DNA of 64,000 nt from Psychrobacter immobilis (GTDB lineage: Bacteria; Pseudomonadota; Gammaproteobacteria; Pseudomonadales; Moraxellaceae), in NCBI RefSeq assembly GCF_904846235.1, contig NZ_CAJGZN010000017.1, positions 1-64,000 of the forward strand, given 5' to 3'. Under the pieces are notes generated by a model. The model saw only the letters and a list, made by a program, of their open reading frames with translations. It ran no database searches and was not told the origin of the DNA. Shown piece by piece: positions 8,380-18,599 of the stretch (position 1 is its first letter; each line of letters opens with the position of its first letter). A program made the position numbers and the translations under genes.

Positions 8380-9771
8380 ATGAGCCAGAATAGTAGTTCA
8401 CCTATCGACCAAGCCACCACTGATGACACAAATAATATGACTGCAGCACCTGTACATAAATCGCGTCAAAAACCACCTCACTACGAGCGTTCTGATGATA
8501 CGCGTGTGGTAGTCACAGGTATGGGCGCCATTACGCCGCTCGGTCTAGACGTCGATAGCTCATGGACCAAATTGCTCAATGGCGAGAGTGGTATTTCACC
8601 GATTACGCATTTCGATGCCACCGGCTACCGTGCGCAAATCGCAGGCGTGATCAAAGACTTTGATGCCAAGCAATATATGAATGCCAAAGATGCGCGTCGC
8701 TATGATGAGTTCATGCATTATGGGGTTGCCGCTTCGGCAATGGCCCTAAAGCACGCTGGTTTTATCGAGGAAGTCAGTGCTGCTGATGCGCCTGTACAAG
8801 GTGTTGACCAAGATCGCTTTGGTATTATTTTAGGTTCAGGTATTGGCGGTATTCAAACGATTGAAAACAGCCGTGATACCTTACACGAAAAAGGCGCAGG
8901 CAAAGTCTCACCTTTTATTATCCCAGGCTCTATCGTCAATATGGCCGCTGGACTGGTAGCGATTAAGCATAAGTTAAAAGGCCCGAACCTTGCGACATCA
9001 ACGGCTTGTACCACGGCGACTCATGCTATGGGTCTTGCTGCTCGTTTGATCGCTTATGGTGATGCTGATGTTATGCTAGCAGGCGGTAGTGAAAAAGGCT
9101 CTAGCCCACTTGGTATAGCTGGCTTTAGTGCGATGCATGCACTCTCTACGCGCAACGATGAGCCAACTAAAGCTTCACGTCCGTTTGATAAAGGTCGTGA
9201 TGGGTTCGTCCTTGGTGATGGTGCTGGCGTGGTGGTATTAGAAAGCCTTGCCCATGCCAAAGCGCGCGGTGCAACGATATTAGCAGAGTTAGTCGGGTTT
9301 GGTATGAGTGATGACGCCAGTCATATTACTGCGCCACCAGAAGACGGTAGCGGTGCGGCAAGAGCGATGCAAAATGCGCTAAACGATGCTGGTATCGAGT
9401 CATCAAGCGTCGGTTATGTCAACGCTCATGGCACTAGTACCCCTGCTGGTGATGTTGCTGAGTCTATTGCTATCGAAACTGTTTTTTCTCCTGTAAAAGA
9501 CAGCATCTTAGTTAGCTCAACCAAATCGATGACCGGTCACTTACTTGGTGCCGCTGGCGGAGTTGAAGCCATCTTTACAGTACTAGCGCTACAGCATCAG
9601 CATGTGCCGCCTACGATCAATCTAGATGATATCGAAGACAACTGTAACCTTGATTATGTGGCTAATCAATCACGCAAAGTTGATAACCTGCAGTATGCAG
9701 TATCCAACAGCTTTGGCTTTGGTGGTACCAATGGCTCATTGGTATTTGCTCGCTGGCCTGTCAATCAATAA
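8380..9771 (+). CDS. fabF: Beta-ketoacyl-ACP synthase II (FabF type)
   Basis: Condensing enzyme of fatty acid elongation, joining malonyl-ACP to acyl-ACP. With the ATG at 8380 it has 463 residues; a TTG 45 bp upstream is possible, but the ATG has AGGATAT before it. The catalytic triad is Cys210 (TACTTATH), His350 (NAHGTST) and His387 (MTGHLLGAAGG). GFGGTNGSL closes the C-terminus. The first 40 residues are a Ser/Thr/Asp/Asn-rich extension absent from standard FabF (about 413 residues). It could be a second FabF paralogue; the main fab cluster is not in this window. Confidence 0.9.
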   Translation: MSQNSSSPIDQATTDDTNNMTAAPVHKSRQKPPHYERSDDTRVVVTGMGAITPLGLDVDSSWTKLLNGESGISPITHFDATGYRAQIAGVIKDFDAKQYMNAKDARRYDEFMHYGVAASAMALKHAGFIEEVSAADAPVQGVDQDRFGIILGSGIGGIQTIENSRDTLHEKGAGKVSPFIIPGSIVNMAAGLVAIKHKLKGPNLATSTACTTATHAMGLAARLIAYGDADVMLAGGSEKGSSPLGIAGFSAMHALSTRNDEPTKASRPFDKGRDGFVLGDGAGVVVLESLAHAKARGATILAELVGFGMSDDASHITAPPEDGSGAARAMQNALNDAGIESSSVGYVNAHGTSTPAGDVAESIAIETVFSPVKDSILVSSTKSMTGHLLGAAGGVEAIFTVLALQHQHVPPTINLDDIEDNCNLDYVANQSRKVDNLQYAVSNSFGFGGTNGSLVFARWPVNQ

Positions 9772-9854
9772 CAGCCATCCATCTACAGCGCAGCGCATGG
9801 TAATGAGTGCGTTGTAACGTTGGTGTCAGATTTGCTACGTTTGTCCACTTGCAG

Positions 9855-9890
9855 CCCCTTATCGTACTTGCGTATGATAAGGGGTAATTT
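9855..9890 (+). terminator. Probable terminator of fabF
   Basis: Hairpin CCCCTTATC/GATAAGGGG (9855-9863 with 9876-9884), extended inside by a wobble pair and TAC/GTA, followed by a T-rich stretch. Confidence 0.65.
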
Positions 9891-9913
9891 TTGGAACATT
9901 TATGGAAGATACC

Positions 9914-10723
9914 ATGTCAAGCTACTCATTTTCCCATCAGTTTTATCAACGCTGGACGTGTGCACCTGAGCCAGTACGCGCAGCGATTACCCAAGAACTA
10001 AAAGATATTACTACTCTACTGCAATCTGATACCTCATTTGAAGACTTCACTTTTAACACCCATGATTTAGATGCGCATGTAGACGAGCTATATGACAATT
10101 ACAATGCAGAGCAAGCCATTGCTAAAGCAATCACGGACAAACAAGATCTAGAAGACGCGGCCGCTGCAAAACAAAAGCTAGAAGAAGAGCAGAAGAAAAA
10201 AGAAGCCACACGCAAGGCAGAAGCGACTCAAAAAGAGCAAGAGAAAAATGAACAGTCAGCGTTAGAGGCAGACAACGACAAAGAAATAGCTGCTACCGAC
10301 GTAGCTAAATCAAACACAGATAAAGTCGTGGCAGATATCGCTGTTACTGATAATTCTAGTGCAAAGACTGAAAAAGCGATATCAGAAGCAAAAAATACTG
10401 AAGGCAATACTAACGATAGTAAAAATACTGATAACAAAACCATTAGCGAACAGGCACATACGCTTAGTGATAACCACATTAAAGATATTAATAATAAAGC
10501 CAGTGCCGCGATTAATTTGGCCTTAAAAGACGCGAAGCTAGATGCAACACACCAACAGCTAATCCGCGAGCTAGAAACTCAGGTCGATGACTATCTAAGT
10601 GAGCAAATGATGCTAATGTCTGAAAACCTAAAGTCTTGGCTCCGTGCTGAGGTAACCCAACACTTTAGCGAACAGAATGACTCAACTACTAATAATGAAG
10701 CTGCTAAGAAAAGTATTCACTAA
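9914..10723 (+). CDS. Hypothetical coiled-coil protein
   Basis: Family unknown. The start at 9914 is chosen because GGAAG lies five bases upstream; an ATG 12 bp earlier lacks one. The protein of 269 residues has three parts. A globular N-terminus contains FYQRWTCAPEPVRAAITQEL. A long, highly charged Lys/Glu/Ala then Asn/Asp/Thr-rich middle (about 85-190) is probably coiled coil and then disordered. A helical C-terminus (ATHQQLIRELETQVDDYLSEQM) follows. No signal peptide or membrane segment. It is flanked on both sides by terminators, so it is likely monocistronic. Confidence 0.7.
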   Translation: MSSYSFSHQFYQRWTCAPEPVRAAITQELKDITTLLQSDTSFEDFTFNTHDLDAHVDELYDNYNAEQAIAKAITDKQDLEDAAAAKQKLEEEQKKKEATRKAEATQKEQEKNEQSALEADNDKEIAATDVAKSNTDKVVADIAVTDNSSAKTEKAISEAKNTEGNTNDSKNTDNKTISEQAHTLSDNHIKDINNKASAAINLALKDAKLDATHQQLIRELETQVDDYLSEQMMLMSENLKSWLRAEVTQHFSEQNDSTTNNEAAKKSIH

Positions 10724-10803
10724 CAGTGCGTATTTTTCAGTGTTAGACGTATAGTTAGAAACAGTCGCTTAGTAGTAATTATTAGATAACACACACTAAA
10801 AAA

Positions 10804-10830
10804 CCCCGTAAATAATTTACGGGGCTTTTT
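10804..10830. terminator. Terminator between the coiled-coil gene and aminopeptidase P
   Basis: Perfect stem CCCCGTAAA/TTTACGGGG (10804-10812 with 10816-10824) followed by Ts on the plus strand and preceded by As. It can serve both converging genes. Confidence 0.9.
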
Positions 10831-10861
10831 AGTACTTTTAGTTAATGCTTTAAGCTTGGGA

Positions 10862-12679
10862 TTAAATGGCTTTAGTACGTTCAGTCAACCATTCAAGCGC
10901 TGCACCTTCAACACGATCTTTTAGCTCTGCGAAGACTTGGCTATGATAGTTATTTAGCCAATCAATCTCGGTTTGGTCCAACAGTGACGGCTCAATCAGA
11001 CGCGTGTCAATTGGGCAGTAAGTGATGGTCTCAAAGTTTAAGAAATTACCAAACTCTGTCTCAGTAGGCTTAGCAACTGGCGTATTTACTACCAAGTTCT
11101 CGATACGAATACCCCATTTGCCTTCGCGGTACAGACCTGGCTCATTACTAGAAATCATACCGACTTTCATCGCGCGCTCTTTTGGCGTGCTAGCGCTATA
11201 GGCAATGACTTGTGGGCCTTCATGTACATTCAAGAAATAACCAACGCCATGACCTGTACCATGACCATAGTCCATCTGTGCTTGCCACAACGGCGCACGG
11301 CAAATAGCATCAATCAACGGTGAGGCGATACCATCAGGGAAATGAGCGCGAGCCAGCGCAATGTGGGCTTTTAACACAATCGTAAAGTCGCGTTTATGCT
11401 CAGCAGTGACTTGTCCAATACCAACTACGCGGGTGATATCAGTCGTACCATTCTGATATTGTGCGCCTGAGTCAATCAGTAGCAATCCGCCTTCGCCCTC
11501 GGCCACATCAAGGTAGCTGAATTTTTCTGGCGTTGCACGGTAATGTGGCAATGCGCCATTTTCGTTAAAGCCTGCGATGGTTGGGAAGCTTGGCGAGACA
11601 TAATGCGGCTGACGACTGCGCACGTCTATCAGCATGCTATCAACATCTAGTTCACTTAAACGCTCGCCGTTTGCTAGACGCTGTTCAAATGTCGCAAAAA
11701 ACTCAGCCAAAGCAGCGCCATCTTGACGCATCGCTTCACGCACATGATCGATATCTGCATCTGATTTTACAGATTTGAGTAATGTGCTAGGTGCCATTTG
11801 CTCAATGAAGCCAACATCATCTGCCATTTTTGAAAGCGTACCTACTGCGACTTTGCTCGGATCTAACAATAATAAATCGTCTGGCGTTAATGCGCTCAAT
11901 GCCTCTTGCACAGCAGAATAGTCAGCCAGTGTGATACCGCTGTCTTTTAGACTTTGTGCAATATCTTCGCTTACTTTATCAGTATCAACAAACAACGTTG
12001 CTTTGTCTGCGTCAATCAACATATGTGACAAGAATACCGGATTATAATCAACATCCGCACCGCGCAAGTTCGTCAACCAAGCGATGTCGTCTAAGCTTGA
12101 AAGTAAATGATGGGTCGCACCTGCTTTTGCCATGCCTTCGCGTACTGCTGCAAGTTTTGAGGGGGCAGACTGAGCAAGGAACTGTTCATCATGAGTATAT
12201 AATTTGGCCGCCGGTAGTGCTGGGCGATCTGTCCAAATCTCTGTCAGCACATCACGCTCAGTGATCAAAGTAATGTCATTGGCATCAAAAGCATTTAACA
12301 GGCGATCTTGCTCAGCGATAGATAGCACATTGCCATCTACTGCTACGCTATCCCCTTCTTGCAAATGGTCGGCTAGCCAGTCGATATGATTTGGCTGACC
12401 TGGCGCAAGCTTTTCTAAAGTAATACCTGTGCCTTCTAGCTGTTCGGCAGCATGTACCCAATAACGGCTATCCGTCCATAGACCTGCAAAATCAGCAGTT
12501 ACAACAAGCGTGCCGACAGAACCGGTAAACCCTGACAGCCATAAGCGTGCTTGCCAGTATTCTGGTAGATATTCAGATAAATGTGGATCAGCAGACGGTA
12601 CGATGATTGCGGTGAGATCTTGCGCGGCTAAGGTGCTACGTAAATTAGCAATACGTTCGTGAATGGCTTGTTTATTCAT
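10862..12679 (-). CDS. Xaa-Pro aminopeptidase (M24B family)
   Basis: Cytosolic metallopeptidase releasing N-terminal residues that precede proline. The 605-residue length fits the long, three-domain aminopeptidase P form (two creatinase-like N-domains, 1-130 and about 165-305, then the M24 pita-bread domain from about 310 to 530 and an M24 C-terminal region). All five metal ligands are visible: Asp403, Asp414, His477, Glu513 and Glu527, and the motif GHGTGHGVG (472-480) is intact. The gene lies downstream of the POT peptide transporter on the same strand, separated by 418 bp and a terminator. Both may serve peptide utilisation. Confidence 0.92.
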   Translation of the reverse strand: MNKQAIHERIANLRSTLAAQDLTAIIVPSADPHLSEYLPEYWQARLWLSGFTGSVGTLVVTADFAGLWTDSRYWVHAAEQLEGTGITLEKLAPGQPNHIDWLADHLQEGDSVAVDGNVLSIAEQDRLLNAFDANDITLITERDVLTEIWTDRPALPAAKLYTHDEQFLAQSAPSKLAAVREGMAKAGATHHLLSSLDDIAWLTNLRGADVDYNPVFLSHMLIDADKATLFVDTDKVSEDIAQSLKDSGITLADYSAVQEALSALTPDDLLLLDPSKVAVGTLSKMADDVGFIEQMAPSTLLKSVKSDADIDHVREAMRQDGAALAEFFATFEQRLANGERLSELDVDSMLIDVRSRQPHYVSPSFPTIAGFNENGALPHYRATPEKFSYLDVAEGEGGLLLIDSGAQYQNGTTDITRVVGIGQVTAEHKRDFTIVLKAHIALARAHFPDGIASPLIDAICRAPLWQAQMDYGHGTGHGVGYFLNVHEGPQVIAYSASTPKERAMKVGMISSNEPGLYREGKWGIRIENLVVNTPVAKPTETEFGNFLNFETITYCPIDTRLIEPSLLDQTEIDWLNNYHSQVFAELKDRVEGAALEWLTERTKAI

Positions 12680-13009
12680 TGAATGTGTCCTTATAGAAGT
12701 TATAAAAATTTGATGTTGGAGCGATTATTTACAATCGTCTTGTTCTAATAGTCGTCTTGTTTGAGTTGTTGATACCGCTTTAGTTTTAATAAGACATTTA
12801 TTATTGATAGCAATTATTCAAGCAAACAGTCTACTTATTTAGCTATCTAATTATGTTTGCTTTGATAGTTGCTTCTACTTATTGAGAATATAAAATTGAA
12901 TTAATATAGGCTTATAAAACGCTGTACTGCTATTTATAGTGAGCTATCATTAGATGTTTGGGCAGACAATAAGCTTTCAATGGCTTGTGCCAAATATCTC
13001 ACCAACTAA
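12680..13009. other. Upstream region of the aminopeptidase gene
   Basis: AT-rich, no gene-like frame. It must hold the aminopeptidase promoter on the minus strand, but I could not single out convincing -35/-10 boxes. Confidence 0.4.
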
Positions 13010-13044
13010 AACAATAAAACGTGCTACCAGTAATGGTAACACGT
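13010..13044 (-). terminator. Terminator of the POT transporter gene
   Basis: On the minus strand, the stem CGTG-T-TACCA/TGGTA-G-CACG (13034-13043 with 13020-13029, one internal mismatch) is followed by the T-rich run TTTTATTGTTTT. Confidence 0.75.
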
Positions 13045-13097
13045 CTCATCATATGTCACTTGTGCTGTTGTTAATCACAAATGTACATCAGACTATC

Positions 13098-14666
13098 CTA
13101 TTGCTTGGCCAGTTGTTTTTCATGCTCGCTTTCCTTAAGCATTTTATTGATAGGTTTTGCTAGTATCAATAATAGTACAGCGGTAACTACCAAAAAGATG
13201 GTCATGGTAGTAAATAGACCTGGTAAGCCTTCGATTTTATCAGCAGATACGTGCCCACCAAAGAAAGCAGCAACCAAGTTACCCATAGCGATAGAAGCAA
13301 AAAACAGGCCCATCATTTGACCTTGCATACCCTCTGGCGCTAGCTTAGTCATGGCAGACAACCCAACTGGGCTTAATGCTAACTCACCTAGCGTCAATAA
13401 TAATAAACTACCTACCAACCATAGCGGCGATGCCAAGCCAGCACCAGGCGCTAAAATGCTTTTTGAGGCAAAAATCATCAAGGCAAAACCTGCAGCTGCC
13501 AGTAGCATACCGAGTGCAAACTTAGCCATACTGCTAGGCTCAAGACCGCGGTTACCAAGCTTGACCCAAATAATACTAACGATAGGTGCCAATATTAAAA
13601 TAAATAGTGGGTTCAATGACTGGAACCAAATACTTGGTATCTCAAATCCTAAAACATTTAGATCGGTATAACGATCGGCAAATAAGTTAAAAGACGTTGG
13701 CTGCTGCTCAAAGCTTGACCAGAACAGCGTCGAACCAATGATTAAGACAAAACAAATTAATAAGCGTAGTTTGTCCGTCTTATCCAATCGCGGTGAGATA
13801 AACATAATAGCGAAATATAAGATAACCACCGCAGCAATGATGTACGTCATATACTCTGCAACCATCTCAGGATTAAACGATATCATGCCAGTAGACACTA
13901 GTAGCACTGCGGCTACTAGCAACGCAACGAAACCACCAACCCAGCGACCGATGTTTTTGTAATGGTCGTTAGATTTTTCCCACTCAGCAGAAATACCTTT
14001 GACGCGTGCATAACGCGTTAAGTTCTTTTGCGCGACAAAACGATAAATCAGTAATGAGACCAACATACCCAAACCACCAACGCCAAAGCCGACATGCCAC
14101 ATGCCTTTTTCTTTGAATACGCCGACGATAAGTGCCGCTAATAACGCACCGACATTGATCCCCATATAAAATAAGGTGAAACCGCCATCACGGCGAGAGT
14201 CGCCTTTAGGATACAAGGCACCAACCATCACTGAGATACAGGTCTTAAATAACCCTGAGCCCAAGACAATACAGATTAAACCAACGAAGAACAGCGTCAT
14301 ACCAAACATCGCTGAAAGCGCGATACACAAGTGACCAAGGGCAATAATGATACTACCCCACCACAGCGCACGCTCTTGACCTAGCCAGTTATCTGCTAAC
14401 CAGCCACCTGGTACTGCTGCTAAGTATAACGAACCAGCGAAAATACCATAAATAGCAGAAGCGGTGACTTCACTAAAGCCAAAACCGCCACTGCTCACTG
14501 TTGCCACCATAAATAAAACCAATAGTGGACGAATACTATAATAGGAGAACCGCTCCCACATTTCGGTAAAAAACAATGAGCGTAAGGGCGCAGGATGTCC
14601 CATAAAGCCATTGTCTAGAGCTTCTAACTCTGCTGCACTAGCCCCCGAATTTGTTTCTGTGCCCAT
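13098..14666 (-). CDS. Proton-dependent oligopeptide transporter (POT/PTR2 family)
   Basis: Inner-membrane symporter importing di- and tripeptides with protons. The signature ExxERFxYY is present as EMWERFSYY (35-43), and the PTR2 motif around FTLFYMGINVGALLAAL is intact. About 14 hydrophobic segments can be traced through 522 residues, the normal POT length. The start is well supported by AAAGGAATAAAG before the ATG. Exact substrate range (Dtp subtype) cannot be told from sequence. Its own terminator lies downstream. Confidence 0.92.
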   Translation of the reverse strand: MGTETNSGASAAELEALDNGFMGHPAPLRSLFFTEMWERFSYYSIRPLLVLFMVATVSSGGFGFSEVTASAIYGIFAGSLYLAAVPGGWLADNWLGQERALWWGSIIIALGHLCIALSAMFGMTLFFVGLICIVLGSGLFKTCISVMVGALYPKGDSRRDGGFTLFYMGINVGALLAALIVGVFKEKGMWHVGFGVGGLGMLVSLLIYRFVAQKNLTRYARVKGISAEWEKSNDHYKNIGRWVGGFVALLVAAVLLVSTGMISFNPEMVAEYMTYIIAAVVILYFAIMFISPRLDKTDKLRLLICFVLIIGSTLFWSSFEQQPTSFNLFADRYTDLNVLGFEIPSIWFQSLNPLFILILAPIVSIIWVKLGNRGLEPSSMAKFALGMLLAAAGFALMIFASKSILAPGAGLASPLWLVGSLLLLTLGELALSPVGLSAMTKLAPEGMQGQMMGLFFASIAMGNLVAAFFGGHVSADKIEGLPGLFTTMTIFLVVTAVLLLILAKPINKMLKESEHEKQLAKQ

Positions 14667-14806
14667 AACTTTATTCCTTTAAAGATCATATTTGTAATGA
14701 CCAAACCCCTGATTATCCAGATGGACGGTCATATAGGCGGAACATTGTTTCACTTGGCTATAATCAAGTAAAGAAAGAATTGGTCAAAAATTACACAAAT
14801 ACCCAT

Positions 14807-14847
14807 AAAAAAAGCCCGCTCTCAATGGTTGAGAACGGACTCTTTTT
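14807..14847 (-). terminator. Terminator of the Ala/Glu-rich membrane protein gene
   Basis: Imperfect stem of about 12 bp centred near 14828 (GTCCGTTCTCAA/TTGAGAGCGGGC on the minus strand) followed by seven Ts. The surrounding 14667-14984 gap holds nothing else that I can identify; it must contain the POT gene promoter. Confidence 0.75.
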
Positions 14848-14984
14848 ATAGGTATCTAGGACAGTAATATTATGCTTATAGCACTGTTGATACAGACTTC
14901 ATAATGCAGCTCATTTAACAATCGAGTGGCACCATTTTGGATCATTTACACTACTTTAGGTCAGTTACATAATCATGCCACAGC

Positions 14985-15440
14985 TTACTGTGCTGCGGCC
15001 TCATCAGTAGCGTCGCCAGCATTCCCAGCATCTAAGTCACCATCCGCTTGCTCAGCTGTCAAATCAGCATCAGCAACAGCGGCTTGGCTTACAGTACCAG
15101 AAGCAGTTGCGGTACCAGCTTCTGCAGTGACAACTGCACTATCTGCATCTGCCGCTGGTGTTACGGTTGCATCTGCTGCAGTGTCAGGCGCTGTAGCATC
15201 TGACGCTTCTTCTGTTGCTGCAGCTTCTGCATCAGCTGGAGCCGCTTCTTCAGTAGCAGTGGCTTCTGCTTCATCTGCCGCGGCTGATGCTTCAGTTGTC
15301 TCAGCAGTGATATGCTCGCCTGCTGGACGCAAAAATGCAGAAACACCAATAAGTAAGACAATACCTAAGAACATGGCAATGCCACCTAAAGCGAATAACA
15401 GCTCTTTTTTTGGATTGTTATTAACGATACCTTCTGACAT
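14985..15440 (-). CDS. Single-pass membrane protein with long Ala/Glu/Asp/Thr-rich tail
   Basis: No recognised family. The 151-residue protein has a short polar N-terminus (MSEGIVNNNPKKE), one transmembrane helix (about 14-36, LLFALGGIAMFLGIVLLIGV) and then about 110 residues made almost only of Ala, Glu, Asp, Thr and Val. By the positive-inside rule (KK before the helix) the acidic tail would face the periplasm. The tail is low complexity and probably disordered. The start codon is preceded by AAGGTATG. It is downstream of lnt on the same strand, 180 bp away, with its own terminator. Confidence 0.75.
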   Translation of the reverse strand: MSEGIVNNNPKKELLFALGGIAMFLGIVLLIGVSAFLRPAGEHITAETTEASAAADEAEATATEEAAPADAEAAATEEASDATAPDTAADATVTPAADADSAVVTAEAGTATASGTVSQAAVADADLTAEQADGDLDAGNAGDATDEAAAQ

Positions 15441-15619
15441 ACCTTATCCACCTTGCACAAAATATTTGAAATATTGACCTATTATATCGCAATTTATACT
15501 GATTTGTGAAAACCCTTAAGTATTTAAAGGGTTTATTATCCACAATTTAACTATTCATTTTTGGCACTTGGGTCAGCTAACTATTTAATCAGTTATCTAT
15601 TATTCACTATCGTCACATC

Positions 15620-17194
15620 TTACTTAACCAAACGTACTGGAGACTTAGTACGTTTACCCAAATAGCTGAGTATCAGCAACAGTGCCATGATAAACAAAAT
15701 AGGATATTGACCAAAGCGCATAAATGGCGTGTTGCCAACTCGTGCCTGAATATCACCGCGCAATACAGTACGCTCAAACTGCGGTGCACGCTCTACGATA
15801 CGACCTTTGTGGTCAATGATAGCTGTCACACCTGTATTGGTCGCACGCATAAACCAGCGGCCGTTCTCTAATGCTCGCATCTGTACCATCTGTAAATGCT
15901 GTAATGGGCCTGCCGACGTACCAAACCAAGCATCGTTTGAGATGGTCAATAAGAAGTCCGTGCCAATGGCGTTTTTGCGCGTGGTATCTGGATAAGCCAC
16001 TTCATAACAGATGGCTGCACCTAAATTATGCCCTCGCACACGTAGCGGCGACTGCTGATCACTGCCGCGACTATAGCTCATAATGTCTTGGCTACCTGCT
16101 AGATTTGGCAGAATATCGAGCACGCCTTGGAATGGAATGTATTCACCAAATGGCACCAGACGTTGCTTTTTATACAGCCCCTCTGCCTGTGCCCCTAGCG
16201 CTACCACGCTATTGTAGAACGGCGGATATTTATCTGTACTGGCATCAAACGCTGCTTCGTCCTTATAAGGAATACCTGTCACCCATGTCGTATCAGTCTC
16301 TTTGGCCATCGCGACCATTTCACTGATAAAACCAACAGCTTCTGTCTGAAACATAGGAATAGACGATTCAGGCCACAGCACGATGTCACGTCCCCACTCG
16401 TCACGAGTCAACGTTGCATAGATTTTTAGCGTCTCAATTTGATATTCAGTGAGCCATTTTAGGTCTTGTGGGATATTACCCTGAATCAAAGACACCGATA
16501 AATCAGGAGTGCCTTTTGGTTTGGTCCACTGCGGATTGATCAACCATAGCGTGCTACTAATGATTAACAAGGCTATCGATGGAATCATATAGCCACCGCG
16601 GCGACGCAATAGCTCAACAATACTGGCAGCCAATAATACCGCTACGAAAGAAACTGCAAAAACGCCAGCCACAGGCGCGAGCGAAGACAACCAATACTGC
16701 TCAGTAAACGCATAACCAACGAATAGCCAAGGAAAACCAGTAAACAGCCACGTTTTCATCCACTCTTGGAGTATCCACAGGGCGGCAAAAGATAACGGCT
16801 GCTTGCCGACCACACGATTAAAGATTAGCGCCAAAAATCCATGGAACAAACCCATGCCTAGACCCATGAGCGCAATCATAATCAAAGCAAGCCATGCGGG
16901 TGTATCACCATAAACGTGTATCGAGGTGTATAGCCAAAACGCGCCAACACACCACAGCCCTGTACCGTAGGCCTGACCGATTATAAAGGCGCGGCGACCT
17001 GTCATCGCTGGTACCAATAACGCATATAAGATGGCAAGTGATACCAAGGCAACTGGCCAAATGCCATAAGGCGCGAGCGCGAGTATAAAAGCTGCCCCTG
17101 CCAGCCAAGCTATTAGTACCGTCAACCCCATGTGTAAACCTTTTGGCTTATCAGGGTTCAGACGTTTTTGCAAATCAACAGTAGACAGACGCAT
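15620..17194 (-). CDS. lnt: Apolipoprotein N-acyltransferase
   Basis: Inner-membrane enzyme adding the third acyl chain to the N-terminal cysteine of lipoproteins, the last maturation step before Lol export. The 524-residue protein has a multi-helix membrane N-terminus (about 20-220) and a periplasmic nitrilase-like domain. The catalytic Glu276 (WPESSIP), Lys343 (KKQRLVPFGEY) and Cys396 (ICYEVAYP) are all present. A last membrane helix lies near 498-515. It follows corC on the same strand as in many gammaproteobacteria, but a terminator lies between them, so lnt may have its own promoter. Confidence 0.95.
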   Translation of the reverse strand: MRLSTVDLQKRLNPDKPKGLHMGLTVLIAWLAGAAFILALAPYGIWPVALVSLAILYALLVPAMTGRRAFIIGQAYGTGLWCVGAFWLYTSIHVYGDTPAWLALIMIALMGLGMGLFHGFLALIFNRVVGKQPLSFAALWILQEWMKTWLFTGFPWLFVGYAFTEQYWLSSLAPVAGVFAVSFVAVLLAASIVELLRRRGGYMIPSIALLIISSTLWLINPQWTKPKGTPDLSVSLIQGNIPQDLKWLTEYQIETLKIYATLTRDEWGRDIVLWPESSIPMFQTEAVGFISEMVAMAKETDTTWVTGIPYKDEAAFDASTDKYPPFYNSVVALGAQAEGLYKKQRLVPFGEYIPFQGVLDILPNLAGSQDIMSYSRGSDQQSPLRVRGHNLGAAICYEVAYPDTTRKNAIGTDFLLTISNDAWFGTSAGPLQHLQMVQMRALENGRWFMRATNTGVTAIIDHKGRIVERAPQFERTVLRGDIQARVGNTPFMRFGQYPILFIMALLLILSYLGKRTKSPVRLVK

Positions 17195-17384
17195 AGCAGT
17201 TATCCAAAACCATATTTTCTAAAATTTCTCAGCTAAGCGATGAGATAACACTCACGCAAAACCTGACTGCACAATGCTTTATGCAGGGCCACAAATAAAA
17301 CCCACCCATGATACCAGTCAAAACCTACAAGTGGGTAAATTTGCGTAGCTAAAACCTCATTCTAAAGACCAAAAGGCAGAAAGC

Positions 17385-17414
17385 AAAAAACACGATTTTT
17401 CATCGTGTTTTTTA
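17385..17414. terminator. Terminator between corC and lnt
   Basis: Perfect stem AAAAAACACGAT/ATCGTGTTTTTT (17385-17396 with 17402-17413). It would end most corC transcripts on the minus strand and separate them from lnt. Confidence 0.85.
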
Positions 17415-17470
17415 TGGAATTTGCTAACAAGTTTTTTTCATTGACCAATTATCGTGACACTATAAGCAAG

Positions 17471-18370
17471 CTAGTGGCTGCCTATCAATATCTGTTGCTC
17501 AGCATTCGTTTTGGTCAGCTCTAGATTTTGGATAAATCGACCTTCTACATCGGTAATGGTGATTTTCCAATCATCTATCACGACGCTCTCGCCTTCTAAA
17601 TCACCAACGAAGCCAAGTGCTTGCATGACCAGACCACCCATCGTATCAACATCGGTATCGTCAAAACGACTACCCAGCTCATCATTACAGTCTTCGATTA
17701 CTGTAGACGCTTGCACACGCCATGTATTTGGCTTTTCTGGGTCAGGAATGATGTTGTTGATATCACTATCTTCATCAAAGTCATCATGCTCATCGACGAT
17801 ATCGCCAACGATTTCTTCCAACAAATCTTCCATGGTGACCACACCACCAAAGTTACCAAACTCATCAACGACAATCGCCATATGTACCTGAGTACGCTGC
17901 AATGAGCGTAGCAAGGTATCAGAACGAGCCGTCTCACTGATATACAACGGCTGGCGCACCAAGTCTCTAAGACGCTTACTGTCAATTTTGTCTTCTTGAT
18001 TGCGAACCATATGTACCAAAATTGGAATCAAGTCTTTTGCCAATAAGATACCGATGACGGCATCATCATCTTGACTGTCAAAAACAGGATAGCGCGAGTG
18101 AGTGGTCTCAAGAATAATATCCATAACTTCGGCAAGGCTGGTGCTCTCGTGCAGACCAATCACTTGCGGACGCGGTGTCATGATTTCGCGGACTTGTGTC
18201 GCAGGCAAATCGAGCACGCCTTCTAACATATCGACCGTATCAGGCTCTAAAAACTGGCGCGAGTCTTGTACCAGACGAATCAATTCATCACGGGTTTCGG
18301 GGGCGGTCGATAGCCAGCGTTTTAAGCCGCGCATCGACCAACTACTCGGGCTGGGAGTGTCGTCAGACAT
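17471..18370 (-). CDS. corC: CorC/HlyC-family CBS-domain protein
   Basis: Cytoplasmic protein of 299 residues with a CBS pair (about 62-185; MTPRPQVIGL and VVDEFGNFGGVVTMEDLLEEIVGDI) followed by a C-terminal CorC_HlyC domain (about 210-295, MGGLVMQALGFVGDLEGESV). In enterobacteria CorC (YbeX) is tied to Mg2+/Co2+ efflux through CorA and more recently to ribosome or RNA maintenance. It has no membrane domain of its own. The neighbourhood corC-lnt is conserved in gammaproteobacteria and supports the name. Confidence 0.9.
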   Translation of the reverse strand: MSDDTPSPSSWSMRGLKRWLSTAPETRDELIRLVQDSRQFLEPDTVDMLEGVLDLPATQVREIMTPRPQVIGLHESTSLAEVMDIILETTHSRYPVFDSQDDDAVIGILLAKDLIPILVHMVRNQEDKIDSKRLRDLVRQPLYISETARSDTLLRSLQRTQVHMAIVVDEFGNFGGVVTMEDLLEEIVGDIVDEHDDFDEDSDINNIIPDPEKPNTWRVQASTVIEDCNDELGSRFDDTDVDTMGGLVMQALGFVGDLEGESVVIDDWKITITDVEGRFIQNLELTKTNAEQQILIGSH

Positions 18371-18599
18371 GGTGGTGTGATTTAACCTCTTTAGTTAATA
18401 AAAATTAGAATAGTATTCAATAGAAAAACGAACAATACTCAATAAAAAAACAAGTAAAGCCTAGATGGGGATAAAAGTAACAAATAAAATAGCTGGTTTG
18501 TTATTAATTAATGCATGAATAACAAATTTGCTAGTACAAATTAGCTTCACTTTATCGCAAGGCTCACCGACATTCAACGACAAATTCACTCAAATTGTA

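Noticed and set aside
14926..15477. Long Ala/Ser-rich frame on the plus strand opposite the Ala/Glu-rich membrane protein gene
   Set aside because: It is a mirror of low-complexity GCx codons on the other strand. The minus-strand frame has a Shine-Dalgarno, a membrane helix and a terminator.
15620..18370. corC-lnt as one operon
   Set aside because: A strong terminator-like hairpin at 17385-17414 lies between them, so single-operon status is not supported, although the gene order is conserved.
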